Of a DNA stretch of 35,373 nt, positions 18,129 through 25,469 are shown one piece after another. Under the pieces are notes generated by a model, which searched no databases, was not told the DNA's origin, and was given only the letters and a program-made list of their open reading frames with translations. Origin of the DNA: Hyphomicrobiales bacterium. GTDB taxonomy: Bacteria; Pseudomonadota; Alphaproteobacteria; Rhizobiales; Xanthobacteraceae. The translations under genes and the position numbers were made by a program. Position 1 is the first letter of the stretch. Each line of letters starts with the position of its first letter. The stretch covers positions 1 to 35,373 of the forward strand of contig PLJS01000135.1 in NCBI GenBank assembly GCA_003140315.1, read 5' to 3'.

Positions 18129-19211
18129 CTAGTCCCCACGGTTGACGTCCAACGTATCCTTGATGAGTTCCCAGAATGTGCGTTTGCGTTGACTGATGTT
18201 CACCCGCGTCGTGCTCCCCGGCGAAGCATTGCCGGGCGTCAGGACTGTCCGCTCGGGGCGACGAACCCCGTCGATGTCGTCATAGGAGAATGTGAAGGCA
18301 CTGTCCTCGCCGAGCGCCGCGTAGAGGACCGGTTCGGCGGTCAGAAACGGACGCCAGAACTCGTTGAGCGCCCGGCTGGTCGCAACCCCAACTCGGCGAA
18401 ACCGCTTTTCCTCGCCTTGGGCATGCGGGTCGATATTGGGATTATGGAACTTTCGCGAGAACCCGTAGGCTGACGTGACCGTGAAGCGCACTTCAATATT
18501 GTCGTTAGCGAGGCCGCGCAGACCCTCGAGCCAAGGCGTCGCGGCAAGCGAGTCGCGCACGACGTACAGCGCCACCCGCGGGTCGCATGCATACGTGAAC
18601 GCACTCGGGCCAAGGCGCACGAACATGCGTTCATACTGCGTGAACGCGACAACGACTCGTTTGAGCTTTTTCTCCGGCGTTCCCGCAAGCCGGTCGATCA
18701 AATCCGACATCAGCGGGATCCAGTCGGTGTTTTCGAGGCTGACGAGCGGGACGCAGAAAATGAGCGCGTCGGCGTTCACGATCTGCTCGGAAAATTGGCC
18801 CCGGATACTTTCCGGAACCGTCGTACCCCCTTGAGGAATGGCGATCTCACCGGCGGCGTCGACGACCTGCATCGTGATCGGCAGGCGAGCGGGATCAATG
18901 CGGGGATGCTGCCCGTTCAGATCCAGGCGGAAGAAATAGCCGTAGGTTTCCAAAGTGTCGGTGGCGCTGATACCGTCGGCGAAGTCCTTGCGCAGCGTCT
19001 CGTAAAGGCCGCTTTCGACGCCTAGGATGTTGCGTGTGGCCGTGCCGCTCGTGTTGTGGAAATCGTCGGAGGTGATCGTTTGTAGCGAAGGACGCATCTG
19101 CAGCGGGTAACCATGGACACCTTGCTTGATGCAATCGGTCAAGGTCGCGAGGACCGACGATTTGCCGCCCTTGTGCGGCCCGATCAGGCAAATCGTGAGC
19201 TTCTCGCCCAT
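18129..19211 (-). CDS. P-loop GTPase-like protein (DO-GTPase/TRAFAC-like)
   Basis: The 360-residue protein opens with MGEKLTICLIGPHKGGKSS, giving a Walker A motif at 11-18 (GPHKGGKS) directly after the first strand. A switch II-like DAAG (118-121, in QVVDAAGEI) follows a hydrophobic strand, and VVVAFTQYER (T191-E194) sits where GTPases carry NKxD. The missing classic NKxD resembles divergent TRAFAC-type or 'double-GTPase' families of bacterial conflict systems. No TM helix is seen; the protein is cytoplasmic. It is the first gene of the minus-strand operon, with a TATAAT box 24 bases upstream. I chose the ATG at 19211; a TTG at 19220 also exists. A role as regulatory switch for the operon is inferred from position. 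ATPase rather than GTPase activity cannot be excluded. Confidence 0.75.
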   Translation of the reverse strand: MGEKLTICLIGPHKGGKSSVLATLTDCIKQGVHGYPLQMRPSLQTITSDDFHNTSGTATRNILGVESGLYETLRKDFADGISATDTLETYGYFFRLDLNGQHPRIDPARLPITMQVVDAAGEIAIPQGGTTVPESIRGQFSEQIVNADALIFCVPLVSLENTDWIPLMSDLIDRLAGTPEKKLKRVVVAFTQYERMFVRLGPSAFTYACDPRVALYVVRDSLAATPWLEGLRGLANDNIEVRFTVTSAYGFSRKFHNPNIDPHAQGEEKRFRRVGVATSRALNEFWRPFLTAEPVLYAALGEDSAFTFSYDDIDGVRRPERTVLTPGNASPGSTTRVNISQRKRTFWELIKDTLDVNRGD

Positions 19212-19234
19212 ATCTTCCAAACCCTGCGATCCAT

Positions 19235-19240
19235 ATTATA
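19235..19240 (-). promoter_or_regulatory. Consensus -10 box (TATAAT) for the minus-strand operon
   Basis: Read on the minus strand, GATTGTATAATATGG contains a perfect TATAAT, placing transcription start near 19228, about 17 bases before the ATG at 19211. The -35 region is poor (CTATCG at 17-bp spacing), so an activator or an alternative sigma factor may help. The 86-bp gap is shared with the divergent 917-aa gene, so the two may be co-regulated. Confidence 0.4.
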
Positions 19241-19297
19241 CAATCGCTTGATCCGCGCGATAGGGGCGCGACACTCGATGACCTCGGTCTCGGTAGA

Positions 19298-22051
19298 ATG
19301 TGGCGCGAAAGGCTTGAAGCGTTCTGGGACGGCGGGGCCTCCCTCGTGCTCGGCTTCTTCGGCGTCAGCGACATCGCGGGCCTGATCGCGCCCTGGTACG
19401 AATTCGTCATCACGTCGTGCGCCAACAACGACTTCAAGAACGGCGTCACGTTGATCGATCTGGTCGACATCCGCACGTCAGCGTCTAAATTCTGGGTCAT
19501 CACACTTCCGCCTCGCCACGAGCATGTTTCCATCCGCGTGCGCGAGGGTGACGAGCTGCTGCTTCACCTTGTGCGCGAAAACGAGGTCGTGGGCGGCGAG
19601 TGGCGACTCCTGATGACCGAACTACCGCAGCCCGGGCGCGACGAATTTTTCAGGATCGCCGCAGTTGCGGCAGCGACGAAAGCGGATCGATTTGAAGGTG
19701 AGCAGATCAAACGCTCTGGAGATCGACTCGTCTGGGCGCTTCGCCAGAAACGCCAAGTCGAATATCTGGGCCGCGTACCGGCCGCAATGCGCATTTCGCC
19801 ATCGCGGCGCGTGTGGCCGTCGCGCGAGAGCAGCGTAACGATCGAGGCCGTCGAACCGGTCGCCGGCCGGCCCAACCGTATCGATGCCGCGGCATTCGCA
19901 CTACTGGACCTGTGGCAGCGCGAGGTGCCGCCGAAGATCGCCATCCGCATTCGCGTCTCCGGCACAGGCGACGACATCGAAGCGTCGTTGCAGCGCATGT
20001 GGGTGGTGCACGTCATGAACCAACGCCGTCACCTGCGCGACTGGATCAGAACGCAACGGCGCGCCGGCGATCCCATCATCAATCCGCTGACCTTCGAGGA
20101 CGTGCGGAACGCGCTCAACGATCCCGACGAGTTGCCGAATGCCGTCGACGCTCCTCACTGGGCCGCATTGTTCAACCTGTCGCATGCTTTGACGTTGCAC
20201 GGGGTGGTCGAGGAAGATGGTGCGACGATCCGGCCCCTTCCACGGACGGCGTCGCCCGCCGGGAACGTCGCGATCGAAATGGAGTTCTTTGGGGCGACGC
20301 TCGGGGACGATGTCGGCATCGTTAGCAACTGGGCGCGCGACGGCGACATCGTCGTATATCCCGAGGATCCGGGCGGCAGCCAAAAGGCGCGGCTGCTACG
20401 TGTCGGTATTGACGGGCTCGCCTCGGTCACCTTCGACGACAATGACCCCGTGCTGCATGAGATGCTAGCACGCGCCGCGGACCTCGAAGCCGATGTCGCA
20501 CACGAACCCGGCGAGATCCGGACTACGGAAGCGGACGCCCGGCGAAGCTCATTCATCACATTGTTGAAATCACAGGTTCGCAGTCCGGCGCTCATATCGT
20601 CCATCGCGCAGGCCCGCTGGGACGACCTTGCCCCAATTGCGGTCGCGGAGCTTGCCTGTATTGCCGCCGCCGGTGGCCCTGCCGCTGAGGAAGTACTGCA
20701 GCGGATCGGCGGTTACGCCGCGTTTCGACTTGATCCGGTGGTCGCGTCGATCGTCGCGCGTCGCCCCGATCTGATCTCCGATATTCAAAGCAATGTACTC
20801 GGCGAGCGCCACGACACGTCCGGCCATCTTGCGCGTCGCCTCGGCGTGCTGCGAGGAACACCCCAACTCGTCGCCCAGAACCTTGATCTGCCGCGACAGA
20901 TCCAAGGCTGGCGCGTCCTCACCGAGAGTGGCATGGCGCAGCAACTCACAGCGGCGCGGATCTCGCTCAGCGGGTCGAACGAGATTATGGCCGAGGCCGG
21001 CCCGATCGTGGCTATACTGAACGACGAGTCTCAAGTGGAGGAAAGTGCGGAGTCGCTTGAGGACGAGGCCTCCGAGTTGAAGGAGGACCAAGGCGCCGAC
21101 TCGGCGAATGCCCGCGACGCGATCGAGAAGGCGGAGGGGCTTCGTAGCTACCTGCGCAGCAGCCGTGAACTTGGAACCTGGATAGCCCTCGAGGAAGCGG
21201 CGAGACTCACCGACCTTATTCGCGCCGGAATCGCGCATCGTGACAGCTTTCTTAAGAACCGCGCCGAGTCTGCGCCGCAGGCGGCGGCAGTTGCGGACAA
21301 GCGCAGACCTCCGCAATTGCGCGCCGACATCGAGGCGCGGTTCGAGCAGATTCGCACAATGGTCCCCGCGCCCACGCAGCTTGCAACGCTTGAATCGGAA
21401 TATCGCGAGCACATCCTGCCGCGCAAGCCGAGCCGGCGCGTGCTCCGCGATTTCGAGGCACAGCTGATCCGACTCGAGAGCGAGCCGGGCGAGAACAAGC
21501 TGCTGGACGACTGCGTTCTAGAACTGGAGAATTGGGCCAACCTGCCCGACTTCCTGTCGACCATAGCGCCGCGGATGAGCCACGACGCAGATACGATCCA
21601 AAGCTCGCGCTCCACGCTGCTCACCAATTACGTTAACCGAACCTATCCGTCGCTACCGAAGCGCGACGGGCGCGGGACCTCGTTCGACAGCCATCGCGTC
21701 GCGCTCACGGATTCGATCTCTGACCGGCTCGGTCTCAAGGGGCGCAATCCCGTCGCGGAGGCGAATCTCACGAAGGACTTGCTGGCGTTCGCGGACATCC
21801 TGTTCTTCCACCAGAGCTTCAAGGCGATCCAGGGCGCGCTGCACGAGCTTCAGTCGCAGGCACCGAGCGCCCCGACATACCTCATCAAGGATGGCCTTGC
21901 GCACTGGCCGCGGGGCGCCGCGAAGAGCTGGGAACAAGCGGCGGCTACGTTGCGTACGTATCTGCCACAGCATGTCGAACAGTTTGAAGCGAAGGTCGCG
22001 CCGCCCGCCTATTCGGCAATGAATGCACGATCAAACCGGCCGATGCGATAG
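19298..22051 (+). CDS. Large soluble protein of unknown function, divergent from the operon
   Basis: I do not recognise this 917-residue protein. It starts MWRERLEAFWDGGASLVLGFFG at the first ATG after the shared intergenic region; no strong Shine-Dalgarno is seen. There is no signal peptide or TM helix beyond a mildly hydrophobic N-terminus. Residues 1-380 are mixed alpha/beta, with several short beta-like stretches. From about 400 onward the chain looks mostly helical, with an acidic Glu-rich segment near 580-605 (EESAESLEDEASELKEDQG) and many charged helices towards the C-terminus, ending Asn/Arg-rich. Divergent placement next to the GTPase gene, in an 86-bp shared promoter region, suggests it belongs to the same system, perhaps as a helical partner, effector or regulator. 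Confidence 0.72.
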   Translation: MWRERLEAFWDGGASLVLGFFGVSDIAGLIAPWYEFVITSCANNDFKNGVTLIDLVDIRTSASKFWVITLPPRHEHVSIRVREGDELLLHLVRENEVVGGEWRLLMTELPQPGRDEFFRIAAVAAATKADRFEGEQIKRSGDRLVWALRQKRQVEYLGRVPAAMRISPSRRVWPSRESSVTIEAVEPVAGRPNRIDAAAFALLDLWQREVPPKIAIRIRVSGTGDDIEASLQRMWVVHVMNQRRHLRDWIRTQRRAGDPIINPLTFEDVRNALNDPDELPNAVDAPHWAALFNLSHALTLHGVVEEDGATIRPLPRTASPAGNVAIEMEFFGATLGDDVGIVSNWARDGDIVVYPEDPGGSQKARLLRVGIDGLASVTFDDNDPVLHEMLARAADLEADVAHEPGEIRTTEADARRSSFITLLKSQVRSPALISSIAQARWDDLAPIAVAELACIAAAGGPAAEEVLQRIGGYAAFRLDPVVASIVARRPDLISDIQSNVLGERHDTSGHLARRLGVLRGTPQLVAQNLDLPRQIQGWRVLTESGMAQQLTAARISLSGSNEIMAEAGPIVAILNDESQVEESAESLEDEASELKEDQGADSANARDAIEKAEGLRSYLRSSRELGTWIALEEAARLTDLIRAGIAHRDSFLKNRAESAPQAAAVADKRRPPQLRADIEARFEQIRTMVPAPTQLATLESEYREHILPRKPSRRVLRDFEAQLIRLESEPGENKLLDDCVLELENWANLPDFLSTIAPRMSHDADTIQSSRSTLLTNYVNRTYPSLPKRDGRGTSFDSHRVALTDSISDRLGLKGRNPVAEANLTKDLLAFADILFFHQSFKAIQGALHELQSQAPSAPTYLIKDGLAHWPRGAAKSWEQAAATLRTYLPQHVEQFEAKVAPPAYSAMNARSNRPMR

Positions 22052-22074
22052 AACCAGCGAACAAAATTGAAAAG

Positions 22075-22116
22075 GAAAGCTGCCCAGGTCCGACGGTGCA
22101 AAAACGGGCGGCTTTC
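22075..22116 (+). terminator. Stem-loop after the 917-aa gene
   Basis: GAAAGCTGCCC (22075-22085) pairs with GGGCGGCTTTC (22106-22116) with one G-T wobble and a 20-base loop, 24 bases past the stop codon. It is followed by GTTCTGAGTTTC, a weak T-containing tail. It is a plausible intrinsic terminator. Confidence 0.4.
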
Positions 22117-22343
22117 GTTCTGAGTTTCATTGGAGCGCCGCTCCTTCATGGTCTCGATGTGATCGGATGATGGAAGATTCCTCCCGTTCCCGCTATCGCG
22201 AAACGATTCCAAAGGAACCCGACCGCGTCAGCCGTTCATCGCGTCGTCCGGCACTTCGTCGGCTTTGAACCGGCGAACTCACCGACATTCGGGTCGCCCG
22301 GCCGCGAAAATGCAATCGAGCAAGCTTTTGCGGCAGCCAGCGA

Positions 22344-22503
22344 TCAAGCACGAGAGAGGTCCCGCAGTGCCCAACAGTCCGAGCAGACGATCGCCACGTC
22401 ATGAGTATGTGATTGTGAATGGAGCGCGCGTTCGGCGTCGCGCCATCAATTCCTCGACAGTTTTCTTGCCAACGCCTGGTCAACCATTGAGGCGAACGAT
22501 CAT
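22344..22503 (-). pseudogene. Relic of a small P-loop kinase-like/AAA ATP-binding protein
   Basis: On the minus strand an ATG at 22503 reads MIVRLNG, then an in-frame TGA, then PGVGKKTVEELMARR. With TGG in place of TGA this becomes the typical start of a P-loop kinase-like protein (RLNGWPGVGK). A frameshift follows: one frame gives ARSIHNHIL and the next gives HDVAIVCSDCWALRDLSRA before a stop at 22344. So there is at least one nonsense change and one or two frameshifts, and the body of the gene is gone. Short frames that cross it are shadows. The remaining sequence from 22117 to 22642 shows no other gene. Confidence 0.55.
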
Positions 22504-22642
22504 CCGCGTTTTACGCTGACTGCACCAGCAAGTTCCTCCCGTCCCTATCACGAACGTGACATCGGCGGATCACCTTGGCTTCTCGCATAAAATCGTGTTT
22601 GATCCTGTACGCTACAGAGCGCCCTGGATCACGGAGGATGCC

Positions 22643-23536
22643 ATGGACCATCGCTTGGCGTGGCTGTCGGCCTGCGCGCTGCTCTCGCTGGTTAGCTCTT
22701 CCACAATCGCGTCCGCCCAAGGCGCGTGGTGCGCGCGGCTACAGGGTGGCCGCGAGAATTGTAGCTTCGCGACTCTCGAACAATGTGGGGCTAACGTTTT
22801 CGTCGTTGGAGGGACGTGCTTCCCGAACCCGAGAAGCCGTGGTGCACGGCCCGAGCCTTGGCGAGAAAGGGATGCCATGACGCCGGGGATGCGGAGAAGG
22901 TTCGAACAGCCGAACGCCGCACCCCACTTTGAGCGGGGGACGCCGGGAAGGATCGGACAACCGAACACCTCACACCCATTCGAGCAGCAACGGCTTAACC
23001 CTTCCGCCGCTCCAGCTATCGCCAAAGATAGCCCGGTCGCGCCGTCTCGTGCCCCGACCGCACCCGCCCCGGCCGCGCCTGCCCCGAGTGCGTCTACCCC
23101 GACCGTGCCAGCCCCGAGTGCGTCTGCCCCGACCGTGCCCGCCCCGAGTGCGTCTGCCCCGACCGCACCTACTCCGACCGCACTTGCCCCGACCGCACTT
23201 GCCCCCACCGCACCTGCCCCGACCGCGCCTGCAGCCACCGTGCCTCCCTCGGCGACGGCCATCACGAGTAGCGACGTTGATCTAGCGGATATCGACCCCA
23301 ACGCGACGCCAACTCTAAGCTCCGACGGCACCCGCCGCGTTCAAGTCGCTTTGAAGGGAAGGGGTTTCGACCCTGGCCCGATCGATGGCATTCTGCATCC
23401 GCAGATGCAGGTCGCTGTACGGACTTTTCAGACTACATACGGCATCAAGGCGAGCGGCATTATCGACAACCAGACCCTTTTCGCCCTTGGCGAAGCCGAC
23501 CTGGCAAGGCCCTCCGCGGAAAGCCAAACGAAATAA
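22643..23536 (+). CDS. Secreted DUF3551 / peptidoglycan-binding protein with Pro-Ala linker
   Basis: The ATG at 22643 follows GGAGG with 5-6 bases spacing; 297 residues result. A signal peptide (1-25, ending IASA before QGAWC) leads to a cysteine-containing DUF3551-type segment (WCARLQGG, NCSFATLEQCG, GGTCFPNP; about 26-60). That family is common as short secreted proteins in Bradyrhizobium relatives. A long linker rich in Pro/Ala/Ser/Thr follows, encoded partly by tandem DNA repeats. The C-terminal domain (about 226-290) is a PG_binding_1 fold: RRVQVALKGRGFDPGPIDG, then AVRTFQTTYGIKASGIIDN. It probably sits in the periplasm attached to murein. It has no enzymatic domain. The start at 22556 is less likely because it would add about 29 residues before the signal peptide. 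Confidence 0.88.
   Translation: MDHRLAWLSACALLSLVSSSTIASAQGAWCARLQGGRENCSFATLEQCGANVFVVGGTCFPNPRSRGARPEPWRERDAMTPGMRRRFEQPNAAPHFERGTPGRIGQPNTSHPFEQQRLNPSAAPAIAKDSPVAPSRAPTAPAPAAPAPSASTPTVPAPSASAPTVPAPSASAPTAPTPTALAPTALAPTAPAPTAPAATVPPSATAITSSDVDLADIDPNATPTLSSDGTRRVQVALKGRGFDPGPIDGILHPQMQVAVRTFQTTYGIKASGIIDNQTLFALGEADLARPSAESQTK
23081..23235 (+). repeat. Tandem 30-bp and 15-bp coding repeats (Pro/Ala linker)
   Basis: GCCCCGAGTGCG recurs at 23081, 23111 and 23141 (exact 30-bp period), encoding a decapeptide of the type APSASAPTVP. From 23161 five 15-bp units beginning GACCGCAC or close variants follow, encoding pentapeptides of the type PTALA. All unit lengths are multiples of three, so copy-number change would alter linker length without breaking the frame. 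Confidence 0.85.
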
Positions 23537-23895
23537 TCGTCGGCCTCGCGGATTGCGAAGCGCACGTGCGTCAGGACGCCTCCGTGAGCGTCTAACGTAC
23601 GCAAGCTGTCTGAAACTCGGCGCAGAAAGCCGAAATGCGACAATCCATCCCGTCACAATCGAAGGCTGCGCGGGCGCCGAGCGTCGCTTTAGGTCATGAC
23701 GTAGCGGCCGCATCGTGATCCGGCAAGAAATCGGACATGGCGATCTTGGCGCCACGGCAGGAATTGCACGAAAGACGGCGAGCCGCATTCTCAACGATTG
23801 GAAACGCGACGCGCATCTCCTCATATTATTGCGTTGAGAAGCGCGCGGTGCTGGAAGTCGAAGCGGAACTCTGAAGCGCGTCGAGACTGGCTGCG
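23537..23895. other. Non-coding gap between convergent genes
   Basis: This 359-bp stretch separates the convergent peptidoglycan-binding gene and the receiver-cyclase gene. Frames here lack start signals and codon bias. A short GACGC/GCGTC hairpin near 23577-23594 is the only structure noticed. No RNA gene is recognised. Confidence 0.5.
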
Positions 23896-25083
23896 TCAAG
23901 ATTCGCTTGGCGAAACCGCCGGTGCTGATTTCGGCTTCGCGCTATCTTCACGCCAACTCAACACTTCATAAGCCTGAACGGGGCGACTAAAGCCCTTGAC
24001 ATTCAGTTCGCGCAGGGGCGCAGCCTGCACGTGCGGCTCGACTGTGTTGAATACGCCCCGCGCAATCACGATCTGGCCCGCCGTCGCCTCGCTGCACAGA
24101 CGGGCCGCCAGGTTCGTCACACGTCCTATCGCAGTATATTCGCGCCGCTTTTCGAAGCCGACTTGTCCGAGCGTTGCATAACCTGATGCGATCCCGACTC
24201 CGAAGCCGAGATCATGACCGCGGCTACCCCATGTCGTTGACAGCTCCGCAACGCGCGCACGCATGGCAATGGAAAGTCGGACAGCCCGCGCTGAGTGGTC
24301 TTCACAGGGGATTGGATCGTTGAACACGATCATGATCCCATCCCCGATGAATCGATCGAGCGTGCCCTCGTGCTCGAAGATCAACTCGCCCAAGTCATGG
24401 TGATACTCGCGCAACACCGCCATCACTTCTTCTGGCTCGGATGTGTCGGTGAAGGCGGTGAAGCCTCGTAGATCGCAAAATATAACCGTGATTTCTCGCC
24501 GGTGGCTCGCAAGTGCCGAGTCCGGGCTGTCAGACGATGCGATCATCTTCACTAACTGCGGCGCCAGGAAACGTTCCAGCCGCCTGATGCGCTCTATTTC
24601 CGCCACTTGCTCGGCTACGCGCTGCTCGAGCGTGCGATTCAAGTCTGCTAGCTGTTGGGATTGTTCCCTCAGCAGAGCAGTCTGCCCCTGTACCTCGTCG
24701 TGCAGTTGCTTGACCCGGAGCAGCGAACGCACGCGCGCCAGTAGCGCAGACTGCTCGAACGGCTTGGTCAGGTAGTCGTCGCCGCCGGCTTCGAGCCCGG
24801 CGATCATGTCGCGCGTGTCGGCCTTGGCCGTCACCAGAATGACGGGGAGAAAGTCATCGCCGGCAAGCTTCTTCATTTGCTTGAGGACAGCGATGCCGTC
24901 GAGCTTGGGCATCATGATGTCGAGGAGGACAAGGTCAGGGTCCTGCTCGCGCAAGCGTATCAGCGCCTCCTCGCCGTCCGCAGCGGTCACCACCTCGTAC
25001 CCGTGCGACTCGAGCCGCATGCGTAGGATATCGAGATTTGTCGGGATGTCGTCGACAGCAAGAATACGAGCAGGTGTTCGCAA
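23896..25083 (-). CDS. Response regulator with class III adenylate/guanylate cyclase domain
   Basis: The 395-residue protein has a receiver domain (about 5-122; acidic D11/D12, phospho-acceptor D55 in LLDIMMP, T85, K107 in TKPF), a coiled-coil connector (about 125-170) and a class III nucleotide cyclase domain (about 190-375). Both metal-binding aspartates are visible (VIFCDLRGFTAF and FIGDGIMIVF), as are the transition-state Asn and Arg (TNLAARL). The substrate-specifying lysine is Arg (LDRFIGD) and the usual Asp after the IG motif is Arg (AIGRVTNLA), so substrate choice or activity is uncertain. The start is a TTG at 25083, supported by a perfect AGGAGG 6 bases upstream. It is last in a three-gene operon after the kinase and single receiver. 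Confidence 0.92.
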   Translation of the reverse strand: MRTPARILAVDDIPTNLDILRMRLESHGYEVVTAADGEEALIRLREQDPDLVLLDIMMPKLDGIAVLKQMKKLAGDDFLPVILVTAKADTRDMIAGLEAGGDDYLTKPFEQSALLARVRSLLRVKQLHDEVQGQTALLREQSQQLADLNRTLEQRVAEQVAEIERIRRLERFLAPQLVKMIASSDSPDSALASHRREITVIFCDLRGFTAFTDTSEPEEVMAVLREYHHDLGELIFEHEGTLDRFIGDGIMIVFNDPIPCEDHSARAVRLSIAMRARVAELSTTWGSRGHDLGFGVGIASGYATLGQVGFEKRREYTAIGRVTNLAARLCSEATAGQIVIARGVFNTVEPHVQAAPLRELNVKGFSRPVQAYEVLSWREDSAKPKSAPAVSPSES

Positions 25084-25100
25084 CCGATTCCTCCTCGTAG

Positions 25101-25469
25101 CTAAACAGCAAGGTACTTGCGCACGACTGCCAGAATTTGCCGCGGGCTGAATGGTTTGGCGATGTAATCATCGCATCCCGCTTCGCGCGCCTTCGCTTCG
25201 TCGCCCGAAAGTGCATACGAGGTCACCGCGATGATCGGGATGTGCCGCGTGGCAGGATTCGCCTTGATCCGGCGTGTCGCCTCGTAACCGTCGATGATCG
25301 GTAGCTGAATGTCCATGAGGATGAGATCGGGGTTGACCTCAACGGCTGCGAATACTCCTTTCTCGCCATCAACCGCCTCGATCAGCTCGAAGCCGGCATT
25401 GGTGAGTAGGTCGCGCAGGATGCGCCGATTGTCCTCGGTATCCTCGATGACCAGAATGCGCTTGCTCAA
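25101..25469 (-). CDS. Single-domain response regulator, DivK/CheY-like
   Basis: The 122-residue protein is a bare receiver: E9/D10 acidic pocket, phospho-acceptor D53 (LILMDIQLP), T83 and K105 (AKPF). It has no output domain. The sequence (ILVIEDTEDNRRILRDLL, GYEATRRIKA) is close to DivK-type regulators in alphaproteobacteria. Its ATG overlaps the kinase stop by 4 bases (25466-25469), and the cyclase gene starts 17 bases after it. This suggests that all three form one phosphotransfer module, with this protein as an intermediate or competing phosphate acceptor. Confidence 0.93.
   Translation of the reverse strand: MSKRILVIEDTEDNRRILRDLLTNAGFELIEAVDGEKGVFAAVEVNPDLILMDIQLPIIDGYEATRRIKANPATRHIPIIAVTSYALSGDEAKAREAGCDDYIAKPFSPRQILAVVRKYLAV

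Noticed and set aside
20570-21412. 280-aa minus-strand open frame
   Set aside because: Antisense to the 917-aa gene; composition looks like a reverse shadow.
22193-22483. 96-aa minus-strand frame
   Set aside because: Better explained as one frame of the decayed P-loop kinase-like gene.
23081-23235. CRISPR-like short repeats
   Set aside because: Repeats are contiguous, coding and without spacers; they encode the Pro/Ala linker.
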